From Coprococcus aceti (GTDB lineage: Bacteria > Bacillota > Clostridia > Lachnospirales > Lachnospiraceae), in assembly GCF_025567285.1 (NCBI RefSeq), contig NZ_JAOQJT010000001.1:1-64000 (forward strand): a DNA stretch of 64,000 nucleotides. The letters run 5' to 3'. Of this stretch, positions 43,582 to 52,862 are shown piece after piece; within the stretch, counting starts at the first letter, position 1, and every line of letters starts with the position of its first letter. A program made the position numbers and the translations under genes. Below the pieces are notes generated by a model, which worked only from the letters and a program-made list of their open reading frames with translations, was not told where the DNA came from and did no database searches.

Positions 43582-44871
43582 TTAATCCTGATTTATGGGG
43601 ATCAGCACAAGTGTTTCATATTCCCCATATGTATTCTTTATCTCCATTATTCCATTGTACTTGTCCATGGTATTTTTCACATTTTGTATACCATATCCAT
43701 GAGTCATATCCTTACTGCCGCCCACGTCAGACTGTGTACTGCTATTTTTCACATCTATTACCAAATGCCGATCTGTCTGCACTATTGCCAGCTTTATATA
43801 TACCCCCTCTTTTTCCTTCTGTTTCTTACATGCATTGATACTGTTATCCAGCAGATTTCCTATTATTATACACATATCATAGTCAGAGACCATTATTGAA
43901 TTTTTATCGAACTTAAAATCCGTATGAAATTTCACGCCATTGTTTTGGGCAAATGTATACGCACTGTTCACAAATGTATCAATAACAAGATTTCCTGTTT
44001 TTGAAACAACATATTTATTTTTTAATTCTTCCTCATATCTATCACATACTGTTCTTATCCTGTCATATTCTTTCTCTTCTATGCATGACCTTATATAGCT
44101 TATATGCTTTTGGGTATCATGAACCATACTGCCAATTTTCTTATAAGAAAGAACCAATTGGTCATATTTATCCGACTGATGCTCCAACTGATAACCAAGC
44201 ATTGTTACCTGATTTTTCAATTTATAATTATCCACCATGTTATCAAACAGATAATAATTCAAAACATTTAAGACCAGCACAATTATCAGCACAAATATAA
44301 ATCCATACCCTGACAAAAGCACGATCTGTTCTGGTATTATCAAGTATAGATAACAACTTATCATTGGAGTTATAAGCACTATGACCAACTGTTTAAATGA
44401 ATATCTACCTGATACATAATTTCTCACTACCAGTATTATGATCAGGACAGGCAGCATAATAAACTGTGCATACATATCCATCACCGAGATCAGATGAGTT
44501 ATTCCACCGTCATACAGCATCTGATCCGTTGTAATTACCACTACATCAGATAAACCGATGCTCACCAGATAACCCAATACCCATATAATAAACGCAGATA
44601 TACATTCAGCTATACGGGAATCATATAGGCAAATAAATACGAGCATGATAACTATATGCGCGGACACCTGGCTGACCATTGCTTTCTCCTGTGACACATC
44701 TATCATGAAAAGCTGTCCGCCTCTTGAAGCCAGCTCTGTTAAAATAAATATACCCCAATATGCCATTGTCGATATTCTAAGCGGAGGCTTTCCAAGCCAT
44801 TTCTCTACATAAACTTTTACAGTCACAGCATCCATAATTGCTGATATAAAAATTAATACTAAATAACTCAC
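43582..44871 (-). CDS. AgrC-like (GHKL) sensor histidine kinase
   Basis: 429 residues. Six membrane helices occupy about 1-215; a cytoplasmic helix carries the phosphoacceptor region (SMVHDTQKHISYIRSCI), then a HATPase_c_5 domain with N-box GNLLDNSINACKK and GGSKDMTHGYGIQNVK. It belongs to the AgrC/FsrC/ComD class that often senses peptides. Start GTG 44871 follows AGAGGTTAAAGG and lies 3 bases after the response regulator stop. It probably controls the divergent ABC operon. Confidence 0.88.
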   Translation of the reverse strand: MSYLVLIFISAIMDAVTVKVYVEKWLGKPPLRISTMAYWGIFILTELASRGGQLFMIDVSQEKAMVSQVSAHIVIMLVFICLYDSRIAECISAFIIWVLGYLVSIGLSDVVVITTDQMLYDGGITHLISVMDMYAQFIMLPVLIIILVVRNYVSGRYSFKQLVIVLITPMISCYLYLIIPEQIVLLSGYGFIFVLIIVLVLNVLNYYLFDNMVDNYKLKNQVTMLGYQLEHQSDKYDQLVLSYKKIGSMVHDTQKHISYIRSCIEEKEYDRIRTVCDRYEEELKNKYVVSKTGNLVIDTFVNSAYTFAQNNGVKFHTDFKFDKNSIMVSDYDMCIIIGNLLDNSINACKKQKEKEGVYIKLAIVQTDRHLVIDVKNSSTQSDVGGSKDMTHGYGIQNVKNTMDKYNGIMEIKNTYGEYETLVLIPINQD

Positions 44872-44874
44872 CCT

Positions 44875-45618
44875 TTAACCTCTGATGCTCACCACATCTG
44901 ATATAACCGTATTAATAAGACTCTTCCTTACCTCTTCCTCATATTTCCTTGACAACGGAATAATCTCGTTATTATCCAAAACAAGCTCCCCGCCTCTCAA
45001 GGTAACTATGTGATCTATATTTACAATATACCCCTTAAAGCTGTATACAAACCTTTTGTCCTTTAACAAGTTAAACCATTTTTTTAAATTTCCTGTAACC
45101 TGTATAATCTCTTTTGCAGAATGAATATCTACACTCTTTTGAAATTTTCTCGAAGTTTCTATATACATAATATCAGATATATTAACAACTCTTTCTCCAT
45201 CTGCCGCTGGCACAATCAACTTGTTAAACTCCATGTCCCTTATCTCACGCAAAACCTGAGATAATACTTGTTCCAACTCTATATATTTAAGAGGTTTCTG
45301 AATATAATTATATGCATGCACAGAAAAGCTCCGTCCCATATGTCCCGGGTAATTGCTTACAAAAATGATAATTGCATTTTTGTCGTATCTTTTTCGGATA
45401 ATTGAGGCGATATATATTCCATCCTCCTTCTCCATTTCCACATCAAAGACAAAAAAATCATAATGTTCACCAGATTCCAGCTTGTCCAGCAATTCCTGCC
45501 CCGTCCTGTAGTTGGCGCATTCAATATCCAGATTGTGTTTAAACGAATACTCCAATATGCATTTTTCTGCAATGTCTATATCCTTCTGCTCATCATCACA
45601 TATAGCAACTTTTAACAT
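44875..45618 (-). CDS. LytTR response regulator (AgrA-like)
   Basis: 247 residues: receiver domain 1-~125 (KVAICDDEQKD, FFVFDVEMEKEDG with the phospho-Asp, FVSNYPGH, YIQKPL) and LytTR DNA-binding domain (~140-245; DIMYIETSRK, IVNIDHIVTLRGG, IPLSRKYEEEV). ATG 45618 follows AAAGGCGG; the extra upstream residues are not needed. First gene of the two-component operon, divergent from the ABC exporter operon with about 96 bases between. Confidence 0.9.
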   Translation of the reverse strand: MLKVAICDDEQKDIDIAEKCILEYSFKHNLDIECANYRTGQELLDKLESGEHYDFFVFDVEMEKEDGIYIASIIRKRYDKNAIIIFVSNYPGHMGRSFSVHAYNYIQKPLKYIELEQVLSQVLREIRDMEFNKLIVPAADGERVVNISDIMYIETSRKFQKSVDIHSAKEIIQVTGNLKKWFNLLKDKRFVYSFKGYIVNIDHIVTLRGGELVLDNNEIIPLSRKYEEEVRKSLINTVISDVVSIRG

Positions 45619-45659
45619 CTTCCGCCTTTCATTTACCAATTAATACATCTTGAGTAAAT

Positions 45660-45690
45660 CTTAGTACAACTAAGTTTTTCTAATTATAAT
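45660..45690 (+). promoter_or_regulatory. Promoter of the ABC operon with inverted repeat
   Basis: CTTAGT-ACA-ACTAAG (45660-45674) overlaps the -35 position of a TATAAT at 45685-45690. It may be the LytTR regulator binding site. The repeat is short, so the assignment is tentative. Confidence 0.4.
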
Positions 45691-45714
45691 TTATTATTGA
45701 TAGGAGGTAAAGCA

Positions 45715-47472
45715 ATGCTTAAACAGAATTACATACTATTCAGGAAAACTCCACAATGCTTTTGGCCTTCCATCGCTGCTATCATATTTTGTATTTTATA
45801 CTCAGTATACAAATTCATTGAAGACAGTCTGCTTAGAGAATTCAACTACATTGATATAGTTGAACATACAGATATGATGCTTGGAAATTCCATATATTAT
45901 TATATTCTGTTTTTGTACTTGTCCTTTGAATTCATATCTATCGTAAAAAAATACAATGTGGTAGAGAGCATAAGCACATACACTATGTCATCAATTAAAA
46001 GGGAATCACAGCAGCTGCTTATTCTCTCTATCATAAACGGCTTATTATGTATGTGCATGTTTGTTCTATGTATATGCCTTTGTATACTGTCAGGTTCTTC
46101 CTCTGCAGACTTTTATATATATACAATTAAGGCTATTTTCACACATGTATTTATGGTCAACACTTGTGCTGTTATTATCGGACTCATCATATCGTATATC
46201 AGCAATACTATCCTTGCCTATCTTGCTTTATTTGGGTTCACCATAGTTGCCATATTGCAATCAGGTAAGTTCACATTTCCAACGGAAGATAAAATCGGCA
46301 GTATACAGGAAATATCCAACATATTCTGCGCTTCTCTTACTTATATTCCAGATGAGGCAGCTTTAATTCCTGTAAATATACATTTCCTGGCCAAACCTTT
46401 GTATATAGTATTTGGTCTGATATCTGTATATTTGATCACAAATTTCTTCAGATACAAGAAATTATCCTTGATTTTTGCCACCATATTTTCGGTGTTATGC
46501 TCGTTTTCCTTTATTTATATCTGCAACATCCCATATAGTGGCAGTAACCCTGGATACGCAGATGATTCCTCGGATTTATTTGCAAATGAACAGGAATTAC
46601 TTACTCCAACAAAGGAAATAGATTTTTACGTTACAGAGTATGACATACATTTTGACATAAGGAAGAATTTGATCGCAGATATGTATATGCAGCTATCAGA
46701 CACCAGTCTCCCTGAATACCATTTTATACTCTGTAAAGATTACGATATCAAATACATAACAGATGACCAGGATCATGCTGTCCGCTATAGCAGAAATGGA
46801 AATAAGCTATGCATATACAACGAAACCGGTGATCTCTCATCCGTATACATAAAATATACAGGGAAATCCTATAATATTTGCTACACAGGGGAAAATGGTG
46901 CATATCTTCCCGGGAACTTCCCGTATTACCCAATTGCTGGGAATGGAGACTTATTTCAAAACGGATATTGCCAGCTTCCTAAGGATCTGAGCAGGTTCAC
47001 AGTATCCATATGCTCTGATTTTACTACGTATAGCAATCTCAACATGTCCGGTGACACGTTCAGTGGTTTCAGTGATCAGCTAAGCATTGTTTCCGGCATA
47101 TTTTGGAGCGAACAGATTATTGATAATGTGCGATACATTTTCCCATATATTGGCGCGGACACCGATCCGAGTCGAAACCACTACATAACAAGCCAGATAA
47201 AAAAATATATAAACTATACACCTGAAGAAAAGGCAACTGATTATTCCCTTATTGGGAAAACAATCCTGATACAACCAATACACAGAAATGCATATATGTA
47301 CGGTTCTGACATGGTGATGTTTGATGCTGCAGGTAATTTGGATATTTACTACACCAATTATATACAGACAGGTAATTGGTACAATATTGATTCAATTCTC
47401 ACCGATGAGGAACTTCAAAAGATTCAGGAAGATGTATACGACGAACTTGGCATCACTGAAACAACAGAATAA
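45715..47472 (+). CDS. ABC-2-type permease with large extracytoplasmic M1-peptidase-like domain
   Basis: 585 residues. About seven membrane helices (to about 285) precede a soluble domain of ~300 residues: KEIDFYVTEYDIHFDIRKN, DYDIKYI, YIKYTGKSY, GNFPYYPIAGNGDLF. This layout is like permeases fused to a peptidase-M1 N-terminal domain, but no HEXXH zinc motif is present, so it should not be a peptidase. ATG 45715 follows AGGAGG. It is first in a three-gene ABC operon, divergent from a LytTR/AgrC-like system. The protein is probably a peptide exporter, sensor or immunity transporter. Homology to M1 is my inference from pattern and layout. Confidence 0.65.
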   Translation: MLKQNYILFRKTPQCFWPSIAAIIFCILYSVYKFIEDSLLREFNYIDIVEHTDMMLGNSIYYYILFLYLSFEFISIVKKYNVVESISTYTMSSIKRESQQLLILSIINGLLCMCMFVLCICLCILSGSSSADFYIYTIKAIFTHVFMVNTCAVIIGLIISYISNTILAYLALFGFTIVAILQSGKFTFPTEDKIGSIQEISNIFCASLTYIPDEAALIPVNIHFLAKPLYIVFGLISVYLITNFFRYKKLSLIFATIFSVLCSFSFIYICNIPYSGSNPGYADDSSDLFANEQELLTPTKEIDFYVTEYDIHFDIRKNLIADMYMQLSDTSLPEYHFILCKDYDIKYITDDQDHAVRYSRNGNKLCIYNETGDLSSVYIKYTGKSYNICYTGENGAYLPGNFPYYPIAGNGDLFQNGYCQLPKDLSRFTVSICSDFTTYSNLNMSGDTFSGFSDQLSIVSGIFWSEQIIDNVRYIFPYIGADTDPSRNHYITSQIKKYINYTPEEKATDYSLIGKTILIQPIHRNAYMYGSDMVMFDAAGNLDIYYTNYIQTGNWYNIDSILTDEELQKIQEDVYDELGITETTE

Positions 47473-47508
47473 AGTAACTTGTATCCGTTCAGATAAAGGG
47501 GGATTATT

Positions 47509-48267
47509 ATGCTGGAAATAAAAAATATGACAACTACTTTGGGAAGGAACACAATTCTTCACAATTTAAACTGTAATTTTGAATCAGGAGTACACGGACT
47601 ACTCGGTCCTAATGGTGCCGGCAAAACCACATTCATGAGATCCCTTATTGGGTTATATCCGTCAGCTACCGGAAGCATTCTCCTGAACGGAGCAAATATA
47701 CATTCTGTTGATATCGGGTATCTGCCTCAGAAATTTGGTCTTTTTCCCGGAATGACCGTAAGAGAATGTATGCGTTATATTGCATTTTCCAAGGGTATTT
47801 CATCATGTAGTCTTGATGAAGACATCGAATCAGTTATAGAGAGTGTCAATTTATCAAGTTATATTGACAAAAAGGCTCATACTCTGTCTAGCGGAATGGT
47901 GAGACGTGTTGGAATCGCCCAGGCTTTTCTTGGCAATCCCCCTATAATAATATGCGATGAACCGACAGCAGGTCTTGATCCTGAGGAAAGACTCAGATTC
48001 AGGGATCTTATAAAACAAACCAATTGTGATGACAAGATAATTATTATATCCACACACATCGTAGACGATGCGGAGTTTTTGTGTGATTATATAGAAATTA
48101 TCGATCAAGGCTATATAATTGCAAAAGACACTACAGACGGAATCAAAACAGCCATGACCAGGCTTTGGGCTTCCCCTTCTATTGATACCTCAGAGCCTGC
48201 ATCAGCTGATCCCACTTTGGAAGATGGATACATGTATATTCTTAAGTCTTACAGGAACGGAGTGTAA
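47509..48267 (+). CDS. ABC transporter ATPase
   Basis: 252 residues. Walker A GPNGAGKTTFMR, Q-loop LPQKFGLFPGMTV, signature LSSGMVRRVGIAQA and Walker B IIICDEPTAGLDPEER, with the H-loop in ISTHIVDDAE. LSSGM in place of LSGGQ is common in ABC-2 exporters. RBS AAAGGGGG. It powers the flanking permeases at 45715 and 48270. Confidence 0.95.
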   Translation: MLEIKNMTTTLGRNTILHNLNCNFESGVHGLLGPNGAGKTTFMRSLIGLYPSATGSILLNGANIHSVDIGYLPQKFGLFPGMTVRECMRYIAFSKGISSCSLDEDIESVIESVNLSSYIDKKAHTLSSGMVRRVGIAQAFLGNPPIIICDEPTAGLDPEERLRFRDLIKQTNCDDKIIIISTHIVDDAEFLCDYIEIIDQGYIIAKDTTDGIKTAMTRLWASPSIDTSEPASADPTLEDGYMYILKSYRNGV

Positions 48268-48269
48268 CT

Positions 48270-48899
48270 ATGGTGCAAAGAATACATAACTCACTATTTA
48301 TATTGCGTAAGGGAATGATACTCTGTGTAATTATAGCTGTTTTAGCTGCTATTACGGGCTTTATGATGATGAAACCCCTTGATCTGCAGGATAAAGAAAA
48401 CGCACTGCAGCAGTGTTACTGCATAGCATATCCTGTGTGCGTTATGCTGCTATATACAATAACCTTTATGCCGTTTGTATATAGCCCAAGCCGGGAACTT
48501 TTTTACATAGCCCACAGAATAAAATGGGTAGAAACAATTATTCCATTTTTATACCTGTCTTTATTAATGTGTGCCATAACATCGTTGTTGTTCTTCAGGA
48601 CAATTCTCTACCCAGAAAGATTTATAGCCAAAAATCTTATTATAATATATTGCTTCTGCGGTTTATATTACGGCACAGTATATACAGCGAAGAACATCAC
48701 CATAGCCATCATTTTATCATTTACACTGATCATCCTGTCTCTTAGCGGAGGAAATCTCTTTAATGCTATCATACCATGGTATATTGATGTTCACTCAGTT
48801 AAGACTCTCGCCTCTTTTATGAAAGAATACATAATTTTAGGAAGTGCAGGCTGTATTCTGGGATTGTTCAGCAACCACAGATACTCAGATTACCAATAA
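48270..48899 (+). CDS. ABC transporter membrane subunit
   Basis: 209 residues with about five membrane helices (near 16-34, 48-70, 84-108, 120-150, 180-200). No family signature is recognised. It starts 2 bases after the ATPase stop, so it is the second permease of the operon. It converges with the histidine kinase gene at 48919. Confidence 0.75.
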   Translation: MVQRIHNSLFILRKGMILCVIIAVLAAITGFMMMKPLDLQDKENALQQCYCIAYPVCVMLLYTITFMPFVYSPSRELFYIAHRIKWVETIIPFLYLSLLMCAITSLLFFRTILYPERFIAKNLIIIYCFCGLYYGTVYTAKNITIAIILSFTLIILSLSGGNLFNAIIPWYIDVHSVKTLASFMKEYIILGSAGCILGLFSNHRYSDYQ

Positions 48900-48918
48900 A
48901 TATATGCAACCTCTCTTT

Positions 48919-50172
48919 TTAAGCAATTTTAGGGAATCTCACAACAAATCTTGATCCTATATCCGCTCTGGATATGACTTGTATGGTACCTCCGTGGGCA
49001 TCAACTATCCATTTAGCGATGGACAAGCCAAGACCTGAGCCTCCGGTCTCATTATTCCGGGCCTCATCCGAGCGGTAAAATCTGTCAAATATATGAGCCA
49101 GATCGCCCGGATTCATTCCGGTTCCCTCGTCCTCTATCATATAACTGACATAACCGGGCTCCTCTTTTACACCAAGTATTATGGCCGTGCCGGGTTCAGA
49201 ATACTTCGCCGCGTTCTGGACAAATATCCTGACGGACTGCTTGATCATCGCCACATCGCCGAGCACACACGCCTCATTCTCAGTACCACGGAACTCATAT
49301 CTGTGGCTCTCGTCTATCATCATGGACTCCTCCCACACTTCACTTACCATGCGGTTGAGATCGGTTTTCTCCATGTTCAGGTGCTGCCTTCCACTGTCGC
49401 CCCTTGCAAGGAATAACAACTGTTCCACAAGCTCCTTCATGTGCTGGGATTCATTTTTCAGCGCCTCTATGGACTCTTCCAGAACCTGTTCGTCCTCCTT
49501 ACCCCATCGGTCGAGCATATTCACATATCCCTGGATCACCGCAATAGGCGTCCTGAGCTCGTGGGAAGCATCCGACACGAATCTCATCTGACGTTTCTCA
49601 TTTTCCTTCATATTTCTGAGCAGATTGTTGAGCGCGATCTCTATGCTCTGGAGATCCTTGTCTCCGGTGTGTATAACCTGCTCGTCATCATCCGCAGACA
49701 GGTGTGATATGGCCTTCTCCAGATCGTCTATCTTATTGTGATCCATCGGCTCTTTGCTGAGCTTTTCCGCCGTAACTGCCAGATCGTTCAACGGCTTTAA
49801 TCTCCTTCTGACATCCGCTGTCCTGAACAACGCAACAAACAACACTATAGTCTCCATCCCCAGCAATATAATGCCCGGAAGCTCTATGATATCCCAAAAG
49901 ATCTTAACGTCATATCTGTACTTCTTCTCATCTGACCCTTCTATTATATATTCATACGCTCCGCCATCTTCATTTTTCTCAACGTAATATCTCATTCCGC
50001 CCACGCCCTGTGGAAGCTGCTTTCTTCCCCACACGGCAAATGCGCTTACAATAAGAAAGGCAATGACGATATCTATAAGTATCACATTGCCCAGTTCTTT
50101 TAGCCAGAAGCTCATATTTATCCTTCTGGCTATCGATGACATTCTTTTGTTTTCGTTAGTTTTCTTTCCCAT
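48919..50172 (-). CDS. OmpR-partner sensor histidine kinase
   Basis: 417 residues: membrane helices at about 28-48 and 92-113 enclosing a short extracytoplasmic loop, a HAMP-like linker, HisKA with FVSDASHELRTPIAVIQGY (phospho-His), and HATPase with FVQNAAKYS, DEGTGMNPGDLAHIFDRFYR and GGSGLGLSIAK. It forms a two-component system with the response regulator 86 bases upstream. The stimulus is not deducible. Confidence 0.92.
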   Translation of the reverse strand: MGKKTNENKRMSSIARRINMSFWLKELGNVILIDIVIAFLIVSAFAVWGRKQLPQGVGGMRYYVEKNEDGGAYEYIIEGSDEKKYRYDVKIFWDIIELPGIILLGMETIVLFVALFRTADVRRRLKPLNDLAVTAEKLSKEPMDHNKIDDLEKAISHLSADDDEQVIHTGDKDLQSIEIALNNLLRNMKENEKRQMRFVSDASHELRTPIAVIQGYVNMLDRWGKEDEQVLEESIEALKNESQHMKELVEQLLFLARGDSGRQHLNMEKTDLNRMVSEVWEESMMIDESHRYEFRGTENEACVLGDVAMIKQSVRIFVQNAAKYSEPGTAIILGVKEEPGYVSYMIEDEGTGMNPGDLAHIFDRFYRSDEARNNETGGSGLGLSIAKWIVDAHGGTIQVISRADIGSRFVVRFPKIA

Positions 50173-50258
50173 GTATTTTCTCTCTATCTATGCGTATCCG
50201 TGTCATGCGTTGCTGGCTTGTCACATATCTATCTGCTCTATCCTGGCATCCAAAATGG

Positions 50259-50936
50259 TCATTCTTTGATAACATATCCGACACCTCTGACAGTGGTGAT
50301 CAGCTTAACTCCAAATCTGTCATCTATCTTTGTTCTCAGATACCTCACATACACATCTATGATATTGGTCTCTCCCAGATAATCATATCCGCACACCGCA
50401 TTCAGCAGCTTTTCCCTGTCCATAACGATGTCCTTGTTCTCCATGAGTGTTCTCAGCAGCTCAAATTCCCTGTTTGTCAGCTCAACTATCTCGCCGCACA
50501 CTGTAACCTCATGCCTGTCGGTGTCCATGCACACTCCACGGATCTCTATCCTGTGTGTGTGAACCTCCGCAACTCCGCGTCTCTTCAACGCAACCCTTAT
50601 CCTGGCAAGCAGCTCCTCTATGGCAAATGGCTTGGTGAGATAATCGTCTGCACCGGCATCAAGACCAGATACCTTGTCCATGACCGCATCTCTCGCGGTC
50701 AGCATGATGACCGGCACATCACTCTCCTTGCGGATTCTTCGAAGCACCTCCAGACCGTTGAGTCCCGGAAGCATCACATCCAGCACCACGAGGTCGAAGC
50801 CACCGGACAGAGCTTTGTCCAACCCTGTTCTTCCATCAAATACCTTCTCCGCCTCGTATCCCTCATGCAGCAGCTCCAGCTCCACAAATCTTGCAATTTT
50901 CTCTTCATCCTCCACAATGAGAATCTTCTGTGCCAT
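50259..50936 (-). CDS. OmpR/PhoB-type response regulator
   Basis: 225 residues: receiver with ILIVEDEEKIARF, the phospho-Asp in DLVVLDVMLPG, MLTARD and YLTKPFAIEELLARI; winged helix with ELTNREFELLRTLMEN and VRYLRTKIDDRFGVKLITTVRGVGYV. It is transcribed with the downstream kinase. The hairpin element C lies directly upstream, on the same strand in its block sense, and would be in or near the leader of this gene. Confidence 0.95.
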   Translation of the reverse strand: MAQKILIVEDEEKIARFVELELLHEGYEAEKVFDGRTGLDKALSGGFDLVVLDVMLPGLNGLEVLRRIRKESDVPVIMLTARDAVMDKVSGLDAGADDYLTKPFAIEELLARIRVALKRRGVAEVHTHRIEIRGVCMDTDRHEVTVCGEIVELTNREFELLRTLMENKDIVMDREKLLNAVCGYDYLGETNIIDVYVRYLRTKIDDRFGVKLITTVRGVGYVIKE

Positions 50937-50963
50937 ATCTTTTTCCTTTCTTTTATGACGGAC

Positions 50964-51186
50964 GCTGATATAGTTTGGTTTTTAAGTAAGCCTGTGAAAT
51001 ATACCTCTGCAATTACGCCTATCTTTCTTCGCTTTGGCTTGCTTCTATCTGCACTCGGCGCCGACCGCGATAAGGACGTTTGTGGTCTCTGCCTCGGCAA
51101 GAAGCACCAAAGCTCAGTCGCCACAGCTACCCATTGCAGAGGTATATTTCACAGACATTACATTCTCAAAACCAAACTATATCAGC
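50964..51186 (-). repeat. Structured hairpin element C
   Basis: Two nested stems: an outer 19-bp perfect inverted repeat (50964-50982 with 51168-51186, arm GCTGATATAGTTTGG plus TTTT) and a 22-bp perfect one (50992-51013 with 51133-51154). On the minus strand the interior reads TGCAATGGGTAGC (51138-51126), GCTTTGGTGCTTCTTGCC plus GAGG, and ACGTCCTTATCGC (51079-51067), the same blocks as elements A and B at the same spacing. It sits between the DUF4342 gene and the OmpR-type regulator. No coding frame explains it. Confidence 0.8.
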
Positions 51187-51356
51187 TGGTAATTAACAGA
51201 ATATCGGTAAAAGATATTCCTGTTTTCATCTTTTTTATGTCTGTTTTTACTTTTAATATTTTTCTTTTTCAGTTTATACCAACTTGATATATATGTTGTT
51301 TTTATTACATATAGCTTTTTATTCTGTGTTGATATTGTTTTTATATATCTTTCTGA

Positions 51357-51896
51357 TTACTTGTTGTTGACGTCGGACTTAAGGTTGTCAACTGAGTCTG
51401 CCATTTTGTCACATGCGCTATTAAGGTTTACGTTGATGTCGCCGATTCCTTCAAAATGGTACCTGCACTCACAGAAGAGACCTACCACAAGAAGTGGAAG
51501 CACTACCCAGAATGCAAGTATAAGTGCGATCACAAGCACCAGCACCGGAACGTTTATCATGGTCTGGCCTCTGCGTTCTACTATGAATGTGCTATCCACA
51601 CTCTTCTTTAACACCTTGCCGCACCATTTGAAAAATTTGTCCATCATCTGTCCAAACGTCACTTTATTGCAGTCATTTGTATATGTCTGCTGTGCCTGCT
51701 CGAACTCTGTTGAGCTCTGCTGCTCTGCACCCGTGGTGAAGCTCTCCACCTCAGGAGCTTTCACCTTGTCCAGCTTCTCCAAATAAATGATCGCATCCAG
51801 CAGGTCATAATCACATGCCTCCAGAGCGTTCTTCGCATCCTCATAGCTGACGCCTGTCTTTTCTCTTAACTTTTCTACCTTTTCAAGTTTATCCAT
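51357..51896 (-). CDS. DUF4342 protein with UBA-like domain and membrane segment
   Basis: About 179 residues. The N-terminal KVEKLREKTGVSYEDAKNALEACDYDLLDAIIYLEK is a UBA-like helical domain like the start of EF-Ts. An acidic/Gln-rich linker, then the DUF4342-like FIVERRGQTMINVPVLVLVI, one long membrane segment (about 120-145), and an Asp/Asn-rich tail. Start ATG 51896 (or 51902) follows GAAAGGG. Function unknown; it is commonly found as a single gene in Firmicutes. Confidence 0.78.
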   Translation of the reverse strand: MDKLEKVEKLREKTGVSYEDAKNALEACDYDLLDAIIYLEKLDKVKAPEVESFTTGAEQQSSTEFEQAQQTYTNDCNKVTFGQMMDKFFKWCGKVLKKSVDSTFIVERRGQTMINVPVLVLVIALILAFWVVLPLLVVGLFCECRYHFEGIGDINVNLNSACDKMADSVDNLKSDVNNK

Positions 51897-52111
51897 AATC
51901 ATTACACCCTTTCTCTTTATCTTGGTTACATCATCTTCCGACGATCTGTCGTCTTTCTGATTGCTTGTTGCTGATATCATCAACTGATGTTGTTACTATA
52001 CTAATCGATGATTAAACCAAGATATGAGAAACATTAAAATCAGATTAATTTTATAATGAATAGAAGGATATGTCAAAGTTTGTTCCCCTTTTTATCTCGC
52101 TGTTATTTTTT

Positions 52112-52169
52112 ACTATAAGTTAACTTATAGTTATTTTGTATTGTATTAAATTAGCTTTAAGTGTATAAT
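52112..52169 (+). promoter_or_regulatory. Operator-like palindrome and promoter of the LexA-like gene
   Basis: A 20-bp perfect palindrome (52112-52131, half-site ACTATAAGTT) sits 9 bases upstream of TTGTAT (52141-52146), a 17-base spacer with extended TG, and TATAAT (52164-52169). The palindrome is a natural binding site for the dimeric repressor encoded immediately downstream. Confidence 0.7.
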
Positions 52170-52193
52170 TTGTTCAAAAGGAGGTTGATTACT

Positions 52194-52844
52194 ATGTCCG
52201 ATATAGAATTTGAAAGAAGAATGAATGACCAATTTGCAAAGAATCTTTTCTTTTTTCTTAATAAATATCAATATACTCAAGCTGCCTTTGCTAAGCAGAT
52301 GAATGTCAGCACTGCAACTGTGTCAAATTGGTGTAACGGGCTAAAGTCTCCCCGAATGGACAAAATTGACCACATGTGTGCTATTTTCAATTGCTCTAGG
52401 TCTGATCTTCTGGAAGAAAAAGATATCATAAGAAGCCAAAAGAAATCAGAGGCATATGTAATTCCTGTATTTGATTATATATCATGTGACAAAACATTTT
52501 GTTCAACCGAAAAGATTATTGATACAGAAGAAATACCCGAAAGTCTTGCTAAAACTGGCGAATTCTACGCTCTTAGAATAAAGGGGGATAGCATGGAACC
52601 CAAGATCAGCAGCGGCGACGTTGTAATTGTCCGTCAACAGGATGATGCAGACACAGGGGACACTGTTATTGCTACAATAGCTGGTGAATACGCCGTGTGC
52701 AAACGCCTGAGAAAATATAAAGAAGGACTGGAACTGATTTCCACCAACCCCAGCTATGCACCGCTCTATTTTGACGATGAAACCATAAAAAATAAACCTG
52801 TCAAGATCATTGGTAAGGTAGTGGAGTTAAGGGCAAAATTTTAA
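52194..52844 (+). CDS. XRE/LexA-like repressor with S24 self-cleavage domain
   Basis: 216 residues. The N-terminal Cro/C1 helix-turn-helix (about 20-60, TQAAFAKQMNVSTATVSNWCNG) and a C-terminal S24 peptidase domain with the catalytic Ser in RIKGDSMEPKI and Lys in GEYAVCKRL. It should bind as a dimer and cut itself upon RecA activation, releasing the operon. ATG 52194 follows AAGGAGG. It is 18 bases upstream of the DinD-like gene. The two resemble a prophage switch outside a prophage. Confidence 0.88.
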   Translation: MSDIEFERRMNDQFAKNLFFFLNKYQYTQAAFAKQMNVSTATVSNWCNGLKSPRMDKIDHMCAIFNCSRSDLLEEKDIIRSQKKSEAYVIPVFDYISCDKTFCSTEKIIDTEEIPESLAKTGEFYALRIKGDSMEPKISSGDVVIVRQQDDADTGDTVIATIAGEYAVCKRLRKYKEGLELISTNPSYAPLYFDDETIKNKPVKIIGKVVELRAKF

Positions 52845-52862
52845 TGGATTGGAGTGATTATT

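Noticed and set aside
50964..51186. Integron attC site
   Set aside because: No core RYYYAAC/GTTRRRY boxes at the ends and no integrase.
50190..51287. 365-residue plus-strand frame
   Set aside because: Antisense to the OmpR-type regulator and runs through element C; composition is not protein-like.
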